Made by a program: the position numbers and the translations under genes. Of a stretch of DNA of 64,000 bases, positions 27,195 through 35,940 are shown in pieces (position 1 is the stretch's first letter; each line of letters starts with the position of its first letter). Under the pieces are notes generated by a model, which was given only the letters and a program-made list of their open reading frames with translations, had not been told where the DNA came from and ran no database searches. The stretch is from Larsenimonas suaedae (GTDB taxonomy: Bacteria; Pseudomonadota; Gammaproteobacteria; Pseudomonadales; Halomonadaceae), in assembly GCF_023712105.1 (NCBI RefSeq), contig NZ_JAMLJI010000001.1:1116001-1180000 (forward strand), read 5' to 3'.

Positions 27195-29048
27195 ATGTTT
27201 CGCTGGTTCGAACGCCGCCTTGACCCCTTTCCCCCGGAAGAGCCTGAACGCCCGCCCGAGCGCTTGCTGGCGTTCTGCCTGCACTACACCAAGGGCGCCT
27301 GGCCGTATCTGGCGGTCGCCACGGTCCTGATGGTTCTGATTGCCTCGATCGAGGTGTGGATGTTCAGCTTTCTCGGCAACATCGTCGATTGGCTCAGCAC
27401 CCAGAACCGCGCAACGTTTCTGGCCGATCAGGGGTGGGCCCTGGCCGGCATGGCCGGGCTGATCCTGATTCTTCTACCAACGCTTGTGACCTTTCATTCG
27501 CTTCTTAACCATCAAACCCTGATGGGCAATTTCCCGATGCGCATCCGCTGGCTGGCCCACCGCTACCTGCTCAAGCAGTCGATGCCGTTCTATCAGGACG
27601 AATTCGCCGGCCGCATCGCCACCAAGGTAATGCAGACGGCGCTTGCGGTGCGCGAATGCGTGATCAAGCTGTTCGACGTGCTCAACTACGTAAGCGTCTA
27701 TTTTCTCGGCACCCTGATTCTGGTGGCCAGCGCCGACTGGCGTCTGGCGGTGCCGCTCGCGCTGTGGCTTCTGGGGTATCTCGGGCTTCTTCGCGTGTTC
27801 GTGCCGATCATGAGCCGCGTGTCGGAAGCCCAGGCCGATGCCCGCTCGCAGATGACCGGACGCATTGTCGACAGCTACAGCAATATTCAGACCCTGAAGC
27901 TCTTTTCACACGCCCGGCGGGAAGCCGAATTTGCACGCGAAGGCATGAGCGGATTCATGGACACCGTTCACCGGCAGATGCGGCTGGTCACCGGGCTTTA
28001 CGGCCTTTTGTATCTGTTGAACGCGGTGCTGTTGTTTTCAATCGGGGCGCTCGCCATTCGGCTATGGCTCGAAAGCGCTATCACGGTTGGCGCCATCGCG
28101 GTGGCGATCGGGCTCGTCATGCGGCTTTGGGGCATGTCGCAGTGGATCATGTGGGAAGTGTCGAGCCTGTTTGAGAACATCGGCACCGTACAGGATGGCA
28201 TGGCCACGCTTTCAAAGCCGCGTCAGGTCGAGGACAAAACGGATGCCCCGGCGCTTTCATTGACCGAAGGCGCGCTTCGCTTCGACCATGTGAATTTCCA
28301 CTACGGCAAGGGCAGCGGCGTGATCGATGCGCTGACGCTCGACATCGCCCCCGGCGAGAAAATCGGCCTGATCGGCCCCTCCGGCGCCGGCAAGTCGACA
28401 CTTGTGAACCTGCTGCTGCGGTTCTATGACGTCGAGGGCGGCGTGATCACCATCGACGGTCAGGACATCGCCACGGTGACGCAGGAAAGCCTTCGCGCCC
28501 AGATCGGCATGGTGACGCAGGACACCGCCCTTCTGCACCGCTCGATCCGCGACAATCTCGCCTACGGCCGGCCAGAGGCAACAGAGGCCGAACTGTGGCA
28601 GGCCGCGGCCGAGGCCCACGTGGCCGACTTCATCGGCGAGCTCAGAGACAGTGCCGGCCGACACGGCATGGATGCCCACGTCGGCGAGCGTGGAGTGAAG
28701 CTCTCAGGCGGCCAGCGCCAGCGCATCGCCATCGCGCGCGTCATGCTGAAGGACGCCCCGATCCTGATTCTGGACGAGGCGACCTCCGCGCTTGATTCCG
28801 ACGTCGAAGCCGCCATCCAGGACAACCTCGACCGATTGATGGAAGGCAAGACCGTCATTGCGATTGCGCATCGGCTCTCGACCATCGCCGCGATGGACCG
28901 GCTGATCGTGATGGATCAGGGCTGCATCGTCGAACAGGGCAGCCACCGGGAGCTGCTCGAGCGCGGCGGCCTCTATGCCCGGCTCTGGCGAAGACAATCC
29001 GGCGGCATGCTCGATCATGATATTGAAGCCAGCGCGGACGCCCCTTAA
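27195..29048 (+). CDS. ABC exporter, fused membrane and ATPase domains
   Basis: A 617-residue half transporter of the MsbA/multidrug type. Six hydrophobic segments fill residues about 25-310; the nucleotide-binding domain follows with Walker A GPSGAGKST, Q-loop TQDTALLH, signature LSGGQRQRIAIARV and Walker B ILILDEATSALD, then the His-loop IAHRLSTI. The ATG at 27195 is chosen because the upstream extension lies inside the DUF3237 gene. The presence of a CNxxI-less N-terminus and no accessory genes leaves the exported substrate unknown. Confidence 0.88.
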   Translation: MFRWFERRLDPFPPEEPERPPERLLAFCLHYTKGAWPYLAVATVLMVLIASIEVWMFSFLGNIVDWLSTQNRATFLADQGWALAGMAGLILILLPTLVTFHSLLNHQTLMGNFPMRIRWLAHRYLLKQSMPFYQDEFAGRIATKVMQTALAVRECVIKLFDVLNYVSVYFLGTLILVASADWRLAVPLALWLLGYLGLLRVFVPIMSRVSEAQADARSQMTGRIVDSYSNIQTLKLFSHARREAEFAREGMSGFMDTVHRQMRLVTGLYGLLYLLNAVLLFSIGALAIRLWLESAITVGAIAVAIGLVMRLWGMSQWIMWEVSSLFENIGTVQDGMATLSKPRQVEDKTDAPALSLTEGALRFDHVNFHYGKGSGVIDALTLDIAPGEKIGLIGPSGAGKSTLVNLLLRFYDVEGGVITIDGQDIATVTQESLRAQIGMVTQDTALLHRSIRDNLAYGRPEATEAELWQAAAEAHVADFIGELRDSAGRHGMDAHVGERGVKLSGGQRQRIAIARVMLKDAPILILDEATSALDSDVEAAIQDNLDRLMEGKTVIAIAHRLSTIAAMDRLIVMDQGCIVEQGSHRELLERGGLYARLWRRQSGGMLDHDIEASADAP

Positions 29049-29126
29049 GCGGGGGGCGGTCAACGTGTCGGCGGCAATCTTCTGGTATGCTGCCCGCCAT
29101 CGCTTCGCTTATAAACAGGATGCCCC

Positions 29127-30527
29127 GTGACCCACGCGACCGACTCCACCGACTTTGCCACTCTCGCCCTGCCCGAGGCGCTGGCACGCAACCTTGACTC
29201 GCTTGGCTATCACACCATGACCCCCGTCCAGGCCGCGAGCCTGCCGCCGGCGCTTTCGGGCCGCGATGTGCGCGGTCAGGGCAAGACCGGCTCGGGCAAG
29301 ACCGCGGCCTTTGGTCTTGCCCTGCTGGCTCGGCTCGACGTTGCCCGCTTTCGCGTCCAGACCCTGGTGCTCTGCCCCACGCGCGAGCTTGCCGATCAGG
29401 TCGCCGAAGAGATCCGGCGCCTGGCGCGGCAGATGCATAACGTCAAGGTGCTGACGCTGTGCGGCGGCGCGCCGATCGGCCCGCAGCTTCACTCGCTCGA
29501 GCACGGCGCGCACATCGTCGTCGGCACGCCGGGCCGGGTGGAGCAGCACCTGCGCAAGGGCTCGCTGTCGCTCGAGCATCTTACGATGTTCGTGCTGGAT
29601 GAGGCCGACCGGATGCTCGACATGGGCTTTGAAGACGCCCTCGACGCCATCATCGATGACATGCCGCGAACGCGTCAGACACTGCTGTTCAGTGCAACGT
29701 TTGACGCCGCGATCACGCCGCTTGCCGACCGTCTATTGACGAACCCGGCCATTATCGAGGTCGAGAGCACGCACAGCCGTGAGAGCATCGAGCAGCACAT
29801 CTACGCCCTCGATGGACTTTCCCGGTTCGAGGCACTGGTGCAGGTACTGCTGCACTACCGACCCTCGAACTGCGTGGTGTTTTGCAATACCCGCGCAGAA
29901 ACACAAAAGCTTGCCGAGGATCTGGCGCACGATGGCTTCAGTGCCAAGGCCCTGCACGGCGATCTCGATCAGCGCGAGCGCGACCAGACGCTGATTCAGT
30001 TTGCCAACGACAGCGTCTCGATTCTGGTGGCAACCGATGTTGCCGCCCGCGGGCTCGACATCGACGCGCTCGAGGCGGTGATCAACTACCAGCTGGCAAG
30101 TGATCTCGACGTGCATACGCACCGCATCGGCCGTACTGGCCGCGCCGGCGGCAAGGGCGTGGCCTGCACGTTGATCAGCGACCGGGAGCGCATGCGCCTG
30201 CTGGAACTGAGTGAGCGCCTGGGCCAGGAACTCGAACCCGAGCCGTTACCGCAGCCTGACGCCTTGAGCACGCCGTTTCCAGCGCCGATGGCCACGCTCG
30301 AGCTCGATGCCGGCAAAAAACAGAAGATTCGACCGGGGGATCTGGTCGGTGCGTTGACCAACGCCGAGTACGGCCATGCGCTGGACGCCGACCAGCTTGG
30401 CAAGATCAAGGTGACCGCACGGGCAAGTTTCATCGCGGTTCAGCGGCGGGCGCTGAAGCAGGCGCTCAAGCAACTGCAAAGTGCGCCGCTCAAGGGCCGC
30501 CGGGTACGTGCTCGCACCCTGTCCTGA
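29127..30527 (+). CDS. dbpA: ATP-dependent RNA helicase DbpA
   Basis: DEAD-box helicase acting in maturation of the large ribosomal subunit, directed to 23S rRNA hairpin 92 by its C-terminal RNA-recognition domain. Motifs in order: Q-motif region (MTPVQAASLP), motif I GKTGSGKTAA, PTRELADQ, TPGR, DEAD box (LDEADRML), SAT (FSATF) and HRIGRTGRAG. The last 75 residues (IRPGDLVGALT, ITA-like KVTARASFIAVQ) form the DbpA RNA-binding domain. The start codon is GTG. It stands between an exporter gene and a bidirectional terminator. Confidence 0.93.
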   Translation: MTHATDSTDFATLALPEALARNLDSLGYHTMTPVQAASLPPALSGRDVRGQGKTGSGKTAAFGLALLARLDVARFRVQTLVLCPTRELADQVAEEIRRLARQMHNVKVLTLCGGAPIGPQLHSLEHGAHIVVGTPGRVEQHLRKGSLSLEHLTMFVLDEADRMLDMGFEDALDAIIDDMPRTRQTLLFSATFDAAITPLADRLLTNPAIIEVESTHSRESIEQHIYALDGLSRFEALVQVLLHYRPSNCVVFCNTRAETQKLAEDLAHDGFSAKALHGDLDQRERDQTLIQFANDSVSILVATDVAARGLDIDALEAVINYQLASDLDVHTHRIGRTGRAGGKGVACTLISDRERMRLLELSERLGQELEPEPLPQPDALSTPFPAPMATLELDAGKKQKIRPGDLVGALTNAEYGHALDADQLGKIKVTARASFIAVQRRALKQALKQLQSAPLKGRRVRARTLS

Positions 30528-30584
30528 CCGAGGCGTTCGATAGTGACGTGCTCTGACATGAACTAGAAACGCGTGCTGACACGA

Positions 30585-30612
30585 AAAAGCCGACCCGAGG
30601 GTCGGCTTTTGA
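30585..30612. terminator. Terminator after dbpA
   Basis: AAAAGCCGACC (30585-30595), loop CGAG, GGTCGGCTTTT (30600-30610). Flanking T-runs on both strands allow use by dbpA and the convergent small gene. Confidence 0.8.
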
Positions 30613-30673
30613 AATACATGGGTCAGGCTCGGATGAGAAAGCGCCTCTGCTTCAGACGCAAGCCGCCCCGGCC

Positions 30674-30961
30674 TCAGGCGTATTGAAAGCGCTCGAAACG
30701 CTCGATTCGATCTCGGATCGCCGCTTCCGGGCCAATCAGGTCACGCAGCCGCTGTTCGGAGAGCCCAAGGCCGCTGTGGGTCTCGGCAATGGTTGAATAA
30801 CTTTCCCCGTCTCGCACGGCCATCTCGACCAGCATCGACAGTTCCTTGCGCTCCTCGAGTGAGGCTCGATCGAATTTACGCGTTGAGCGTTCGATTTCCT
30901 GTTGCTGCTCTTTCTCGCAGCGCTTGAGCAATGCTTCAGAGATAAATGGCTTGCGTTGCAT
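30674..30961 (-). CDS. Small hypothetical protein with helix-turn-helix-like segment
   Basis: I do not recognise this gene. It encodes about 95 charged, mostly helical residues with no membrane segment. The C-terminal part (GESYSTIAETHSGLGLSEQ, then LRDLIGP) has the spacing of a small helix-turn-helix. The ATG at 30961 is preferred over longer versions because AAGGGGGG lies seven bases upstream. It is isolated, convergent with dbpA and divergent from the CBS-domain transporter gene. Confidence 0.6.
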   Translation of the reverse strand: MQRKPFISEALLKRCEKEQQQEIERSTRKFDRASLEERKELSMLVEMAVRDGESYSTIAETHSGLGLSEQRLRDLIGPEAAIRDRIERFERFQYA

Positions 30962-31137
30962 GATTGGGCCCCCCTTGTGTATGGCACCTTTTGAACGTAG
31001 ACACTGGTACGCACCTCCGGCCATTGCGCTTTTGGCGTAGACGCTCGTTTAACCCATACTGAACACCGCCGTATCACTCGTTGACCTGATCCCAAAAGCG
31101 CTCTTAGATGCGTATTCGACGTCCCTTGTGAGGCTTT

Positions 31138-32148
31138 ATGTTCCTGCTTGTGCTCTACGCCGTGCTTTCCATCGGCGTTTCATTTCTGTGTTCTATTCTT
31201 GAAGCGGCCCTTCTGTCGCTGACCCCAAGCTACATTGCACACCTGAAAGATGAGCGCCCTCGCCTGCACGATAAGCTCTACCGACTCAAGAACAACATCG
31301 ACCAGCCGCTGTCGGCCATTCTCACCCTCAACACCATTGCCCACACTGCCGGTGCAACCGGTGTCGGTGCCCAGGTGGCGGTAGTGTTTGGCGAAACCTA
31401 TCTGGGCGTGGCCTCGGCGCTGATGACGCTGATGATCCTGATCGTTTCCGAAATCATCCCGAAAACGCTCGGCGCCACCTACTGGCGTCAGCTGTCACGC
31501 GTGCTGCCGGCGATTCTCAATACGCTGGTCCTGCTCCTGAAACCGTTCGTGTGGCTTTCAGAGCTTATTACCACCCGCATCAGCAAGGACGGCGATGAAA
31601 CCGACCTGCGAAGCGAAATCAAGGCGCTCACGCGCATCGCCCACGAGGAACAGGCGCTGGATGCCGGCGAGGCGCGCTCGATCACCAACATCCTGAACCT
31701 GCACACCATCCGGGTCCGCGACGTCATGACGCCGCGCACCGTCGCCGTCACCGTGCAGCCGGACACCACGGTCGAGGCCTTTGATGAAGCGCTCGGCAAG
31801 GCGCCCTTCACGCGGTTTCCGGTGATCGATGGCGGCGAAAACGCCATGGGGTATGTCCATAAATCGGACATCTATCAGGCCGACCGGCAGTCCAGGCTCA
31901 AGGATGTGATGCGCCCGGTTAATACCCTGACCGACACCGAAAACGTCGAGCATGCCTATGCGCTGATGCTTAAAGAGCGCCACCACATGTGCGCCGTCTA
32001 TGACGACCTTGGCATCTGGGTCGGCGTCATCACGTTCGAGGACATCATCGAGGCCATTGTCGGGCACGACATCATGGATGAGACCGACAACGTCATGAAC
32101 ATGCGCAAATACGCACGCCAGCGCTGGACGCGCCGCCAGGGGGTGTAG
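31138..32148 (+). CDS. CNNM/CorB-type membrane protein with CBS pair
   Basis: A 336-residue protein of the DUF21-CBS family, associated with magnesium/cobalt efflux or homeostasis. Four hydrophobic segments fill about residues 1-140 (DUF21/CNNM domain, with TLNTIAHTAGATGVGA and SEIIPKTLGATYW). Two CBS motifs follow (VRDVMTPRT with FTRFPVID, then LKDVMRPVN with VYDDLGIWVGVITFEDIIE). The C-terminal CorC_HlyC domain of longer members is missing, so it is the short form. It stands alone between two unrelated genes. Confidence 0.87.
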   Translation: MFLLVLYAVLSIGVSFLCSILEAALLSLTPSYIAHLKDERPRLHDKLYRLKNNIDQPLSAILTLNTIAHTAGATGVGAQVAVVFGETYLGVASALMTLMILIVSEIIPKTLGATYWRQLSRVLPAILNTLVLLLKPFVWLSELITTRISKDGDETDLRSEIKALTRIAHEEQALDAGEARSITNILNLHTIRVRDVMTPRTVAVTVQPDTTVEAFDEALGKAPFTRFPVIDGGENAMGYVHKSDIYQADRQSRLKDVMRPVNTLTDTENVEHAYALMLKERHHMCAVYDDLGIWVGVITFEDIIEAIVGHDIMDETDNVMNMRKYARQRWTRRQGV

Positions 32149-32212
32149 TTCACCCAGTGCTTGCCGATGTTAGTGGCTCACCTCAGTTCATTCACCGCCA
32201 AGGAATGCGTTC

Positions 32213-32677
32213 ATGAGCAAACCGCCGTTACCGCCCTTCGATCAGAAAAGCGCCGAACAGAAAGTCCGGCTGGCCGAGGACACCTGGAACACCCGCACTC
32301 CGGAGACGGTGGCGCAGGCCTATACCGAATCCAGCCTTTGGCGCAATCGGGATTTGTTCATTCATGGTCGGGCCGAAATCAAGGCGTTTCTGGAGCGCAA
32401 GTGGCGCCGTGAGCTTGACTACCGCTTGATCAAGGAGCTCTGGATCTTCGGCGGCCATCGTCTGGCGGTTCGCTTTGCCTATGAGTACCACGACGAAATC
32501 GGGCAGTGGTATCGCGCCTATGGCAATGAGAACTGGGAATTCAATGACGAGGGATTGATGCAGCGGCGCATCGCATCGATCAACGACATACCGATCGATG
32601 AACACGAACGGCTGTTTCACTGGCCGCTCGGCCGCCGCCCGGACAGCCACCCGGGGCTCAGTGAGCTGGGGCTTTAA
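32213..32677 (+). CDS. DUF1348 / NTF2-like protein
   Basis: A 154-residue protein of the DUF1348 family with an NTF2-like cone fold. The family pattern is clear: [15 protein letters not shown] at the start, [41 protein letters not shown], and [20 protein letters not shown]. No biochemical role is established. AAGGA lies eight bases before the ATG. Confidence 0.87.
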   Translation: MSKPPLPPFDQKSAEQKVRLAEDTWNTRTPETVAQAYTESSLWRNRDLFIHGRAEIKAFLERKWRRELDYRLIKELWIFGGHRLAVRFAYEYHDEIGQWYRAYGNENWEFNDEGLMQRRIASINDIPIDEHERLFHWPLGRRPDSHPGLSELGL

Positions 32678-32711
32678 CGCAACCAATCGAGCGAGGGCAG
32701 ACACGTCCCTC

Positions 32712-32731
32712 GCTTGGCTTGGCTTGGCTTG
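32712..32731. repeat. Four tandem copies of a 5-base repeat
   Basis: GCTTG is repeated four times, followed by GCTGG. It lies between the DUF1348 stop and the SMP-30 gene stop. Such short arrays can vary in copy number by slippage, but it is outside coding sequence. Confidence 0.9.
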
Positions 32732-32737
32732 GCTGGA

Positions 32738-33763
32738 TCACGCCACGCCTCGGGCGCCTGTGTAGATCGAATACAGAGAGCGGCTTGCCGTCATGATGAG
32801 CTGGTTGCGATCCTCACCGCCAAAGCACAGATTGCCGCACACCTCCGGCAACAGAATGCGCCCTAAAAGGGTGCCGTCCGGTGCGAACGCCGAAGCGCCA
32901 TCCACCTTCCTACCGCCACTGGTCGCGGCCCAGACGTTGCCGTCCTGATCGGCGCTCAGCCCGTCGTAGAGTTCGCTGTTGCTTTGTGCGAGCGCATCGC
33001 CCCCCTCGAGCGCGTGCCCACCCGCCTTGATCGTCCAGCGGGTGATGGTGGCGGGCTTGTTCGAATGTGACGGCGCGGTATCGCTGATAAAGAGCGTCGT
33101 CCTGTCCTTCAAAAGCGCCACGCCATTGGGCTTGGTCAGCGCCTCGGTCAGCATCACCGGCTCATCCATTGCATCGTCGATGTAATAAACCGCCGGCGGC
33201 AATTCGAGCGGGCGCTTTCGCCCTTCGTAATCGGCGTGAGCGCCATAGCCCGGGTCGGTAAAGATCACGCCGCCCCCCGGCAGCGTCACCAGATCGTTCG
33301 GCCCATTGAGCGGCTTGCCCTGATAGCGCTCGGCCAGCACCGTGGTCGTGCCATCCCACTCATAACGCACCACACGTGCCGGGTAATGCTCGCAGGCAAG
33401 CAACCGGCCGCGGTCATCAAAGGCGTGTCCGTTGGAGTGGCCGACCTTTTCTCGAAGCACCGACACATTGCCGCTCGCCTCGTCCCAGCGCATTTGCTTC
33501 GCCCGCGGAATGTCACTGAACACCGCATAACGCCCGACCGCGTTCCAGGCCGGCCCTTCAAGCCATAGCCCCTTGCTCCAGTGGCGCTGAAGCGGCGCGT
33601 TGAACAGGTAGTAGTCCTTGAAACGACCGTCGATGGACTGCCAGGCACTGTCGGGGTAGCGGCTCGGCAGCGGCGTCTTTGTCTCGGCAAAGGCGGAAGG
33701 CGCCGATGCCGATGCCGCCGCCGTGAACGCCGCCGTTGCGGCCAGAAATCCTCGTCGATCCAT
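32738..33763 (-). CDS. Tat-exported SMP-30/gluconolactonase family hydrolase
   Basis: A six-bladed beta-propeller lactonase-like protein. The N-terminus is a twin-arginine signal (DRRGFLAA, hydrophobic stretch, cleavage likely after AFA), so the enzyme folds before export to the periplasm. SMP-30 features include LEGPAWNAVGRYAVFSDI (metal Glu), NGPNDLVTLP (metal Asn), FTDPGYG, and SDTAPSHS plus DGLSADQDGNVW (metal Asp). The substrate, probably a sugar lactone, is unknown. The ATG at 33763 is chosen to place the Tat motif at residue 2; the extended frame to 33835 overlaps the next gene. Confidence 0.85.
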   Translation of the reverse strand: MDRRGFLAATAAFTAAASASAPSAFAETKTPLPSRYPDSAWQSIDGRFKDYYLFNAPLQRHWSKGLWLEGPAWNAVGRYAVFSDIPRAKQMRWDEASGNVSVLREKVGHSNGHAFDDRGRLLACEHYPARVVRYEWDGTTTVLAERYQGKPLNGPNDLVTLPGGGVIFTDPGYGAHADYEGRKRPLELPPAVYYIDDAMDEPVMLTEALTKPNGVALLKDRTTLFISDTAPSHSNKPATITRWTIKAGGHALEGGDALAQSNSELYDGLSADQDGNVWAATSGGRKVDGASAFAPDGTLLGRILLPEVCGNLCFGGEDRNQLIMTASRSLYSIYTGARGVA

Positions 33764-33827
33764 GGGCGGGCGCCCTCCTGTCGTTTGAATGCCGGCCGCC
33801 AGAAGCGGCCAGCAAGTGCGGCAAACA

Positions 33828-34601
33828 TTAGCCAAACCAGATCCGAAGCGGCATCCAGAGCCCCATCGCCACCATCATGATGTTTTCAGTCAGCGACAGA
33901 AACCCGAGCGGCACATTGCTGCCGCCCCCGACACAGGCGCACTTCAGCTCGCGCTTGTCGATGTAGACCGCCTTGAACACTGAGGCCGCCCCGATCGCAC
34001 CGATAAACAGCGCCACCGGCGCCGCCAGCCAGATCAGCGAACCCGCGATCATCAATACGCCCGCAAGCGTCTCGGCAAACGGATAGACGTAGGCGTAGCG
34101 CACCTCGCGCTGGGCCAGCAGGTCGTAGTTCAGGAACATGGTGGAAAACTGCTCGACGTCCTGCAGCTTTTGAACGCCAAGCAGCGTCATGGAAATCGCG
34201 ATGAACCACTCGAGCATGCGCCCGGTAAACACGGTATCGAACACCGCCCAGCTGACGGCCAGCGCCATCACGAAGGCGGTTGCAAAAATCGCGATGATCG
34301 GTTGATAGCTGGTTTCATCGCTGTCCTTGACCCGCTTGCCCAGGTGCCGACGAAGCTCGGTGTAGCCGCCGATGCGCCGGCCCTCGATGAAGACCTGCGG
34401 GGTGGTCCTGACGTCGTGCTCCTGCTTGAACGCATCCACTTCATCCCGGCTTGTCAGCCAGTGGTCCTCGACCTCATAGCCATTGCGCTCCAGAAGCGCC
34501 TTGGTCTTGAGTCCGAAGGGGCATAGGTGCTTTTCCATCACCATTCGATAAAGTTGCGCGTGCTGCGTCGAAGACGTTCGTTCGGTCGCTTCGTTGCTCA
34601 T
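33828..34601 (-). CDS. Glutaredoxin-MauE/DoxX membrane fusion protein
   Basis: Two parts in one chain. Residues about 15-85 form a glutaredoxin-like domain with active site CPFG in place of CPYC, the cis-Pro loop TTPQVFIEG and GGYTELRRHL. The second part (about 100-257) has four membrane helices of the MauE/DoxX type and ends with a cytosolic or periplasmic CACVGGGSNVPLGFLSL segment also found in MauE-like proteins. It probably transfers reducing power across the membrane or acts in thiol metabolism; direct evidence is lacking. The start at 34601 is a best guess (ATGs at 34601 and 34613, no strong Shine-Dalgarno). Confidence 0.78.
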   Translation of the reverse strand: MSNEATERTSSTQHAQLYRMVMEKHLCPFGLKTKALLERNGYEVEDHWLTSRDEVDAFKQEHDVRTTPQVFIEGRRIGGYTELRRHLGKRVKDSDETSYQPIIAIFATAFVMALAVSWAVFDTVFTGRMLEWFIAISMTLLGVQKLQDVEQFSTMFLNYDLLAQREVRYAYVYPFAETLAGVLMIAGSLIWLAAPVALFIGAIGAASVFKAVYIDKRELKCACVGGGSNVPLGFLSLTENIMMVAMGLWMPLRIWFG

Positions 34602-34688
34602 GATCCCATCCATGTCGATCACTGTGTGAGATGACAAGTCTGGTTCAGGCTGGTCATCCCTTCCAGCACACACCCGACACCGCCTTGA

Positions 34689-35537
34689 TTACGGCTTGAT
34701 AAGCACCGTCACGCGAACATCAAGGGTCACCTCGAGCGAGGTCAGCGCGGCCGCGCGCGCCCGACCCTCGGCGGTGGCGCGGTAAAGGTGGGGCGTCATC
34801 GTCAGCAGGTCACTGATGGCCTCGCTGGTATCGAGCGTGCATGTATGGCGCACCCGCTCGCTGTCGCCGCGCTCGAAACCGTCCGGGACCCTGTCGTGCT
34901 CGGGTTTATCGGGGTTCAGGCTCGGATAGATGACTTCCCGAAGCTCTCGGAGATGGTCACTTCCCGCCTCGACCATGACCAGCCGGCCGCCGGGCTTCAG
35001 TACCCGGGCGAATTCATCGAACACCGGAAATCCGAACATGCACAGCACCGCATCGAGCGAGGTCGAGACCACCGGTAAATGTGCGTTGCTGCCGACAATC
35101 CAGCTCGCCGCCCTTGTAATGTCCTGGCGGGCGCCGGCCTGCACTGCCCATTTGGAGATATCCACGCCGACAAGCGACAGCGCCTGCCCGTCACCGGCCA
35201 CGCGCTCAAGCGCACGCAGGTAATAGCCCTCACCACAGCCGGCATCGAGACATGAAAGCGGCGACGCTTCAGGCGAGCCCGACAGCACATGCCGACTGAT
35301 GACCTCGGCGATCGGTGCGTAGTGCCCGGCGTCCAGAAACCGCCGCCGCGCCGCCACCATCGCCTTGCTGTCGCCGGGGTCGCTCGAGCGCTTGTGCTGC
35401 ACCGGCAGAAGGTTCACATACCCATGGCGCGCCACATCGAAGGTATGGCCCTGGTCGCACTGAAGACTCTGGGCCGAGAACGTCAGCGGATGCCCCTCGA
35501 GCGGGCAGATAAAGGATTGAAACGGCGTACTGGTCAT
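34689..35537 (-). CDS. rlmA: 23S rRNA (guanine745-N1)-methyltransferase
   Basis: Transfers a methyl group from SAM to G745 of 23S rRNA. The N-terminal zinc-ribbon region and the GYVNLLPVQHKRSSDPGDS segment identify RlmA; the Rossmann domain has SAM-binding LDAGCGEGYYLRAL. In the ribbon, the second Cys of the usual CPxC is replaced (CPLE followed by GH), so one zinc ligand is changed. The ATG at 35537 gives the family N-terminus; the longer frame to 35612 is not supported. Confidence 0.88.
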   Translation of the reverse strand: MTSTPFQSFICPLEGHPLTFSAQSLQCDQGHTFDVARHGYVNLLPVQHKRSSDPGDSKAMVAARRRFLDAGHYAPIAEVISRHVLSGSPEASPLSCLDAGCGEGYYLRALERVAGDGQALSLVGVDISKWAVQAGARQDITRAASWIVGSNAHLPVVSTSLDAVLCMFGFPVFDEFARVLKPGGRLVMVEAGSDHLRELREVIYPSLNPDKPEHDRVPDGFERGDSERVRHTCTLDTSEAISDLLTMTPHLYRATAEGRARAAALTSLEVTLDVRVTVLIKP

Positions 35538-35703
35538 CGGAGTCTCGTCGGCAGGCAGGGAGTATCGGAATCGACGCTGGCCGTGTTGGAGCACGACCAG
35601 GGTCGGCGCCATCGTGCCTTAGCGGCAACGAAATGCAAGTGCCCGGGCAAGGCGTTCGCTTCACCGCTAAAGTGACGGTTTTGTCATACGCTCGAGACCC
35701 GCC

Positions 35704-35919
35704 ATGAACCGCATCAACCCCGACAAGCTTAAGCACAGCAAATGGACCGCGGCCACGCCGCAGAACAAGGAAAAGCATTTCATGGTCACGGCGTTGATTC
35801 GCGATGACGACGATCACGTGATCGACGTCATCCTCGAGGCGGTAATGACCCACCGAGAAACCACGCTGCCCTGGCAGGCGCTCAAGGACGACACCACCTG
35901 GCTCATGGGCTGGCGTTAG
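35704..35919 (+). CDS. TIGR02450 family Trp-rich small protein
   Basis: A 71-residue protein matching TIGR02450: INPDKLKHSKWTA at the start, HFMVT in the middle, AVMTHRE and the ending WLMGWR, with tryptophans at conserved places. Function unknown; members are widespread in Proteobacteria and cyanobacteria. It is divergent from rlmA. Confidence 0.85.
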   Translation: MNRINPDKLKHSKWTAATPQNKEKHFMVTALIRDDDDHVIDVILEAVMTHRETTLPWQALKDDTTWLMGWR

Positions 35920-35940
35920 ACGGCAGCCTAGAATGTCGGG

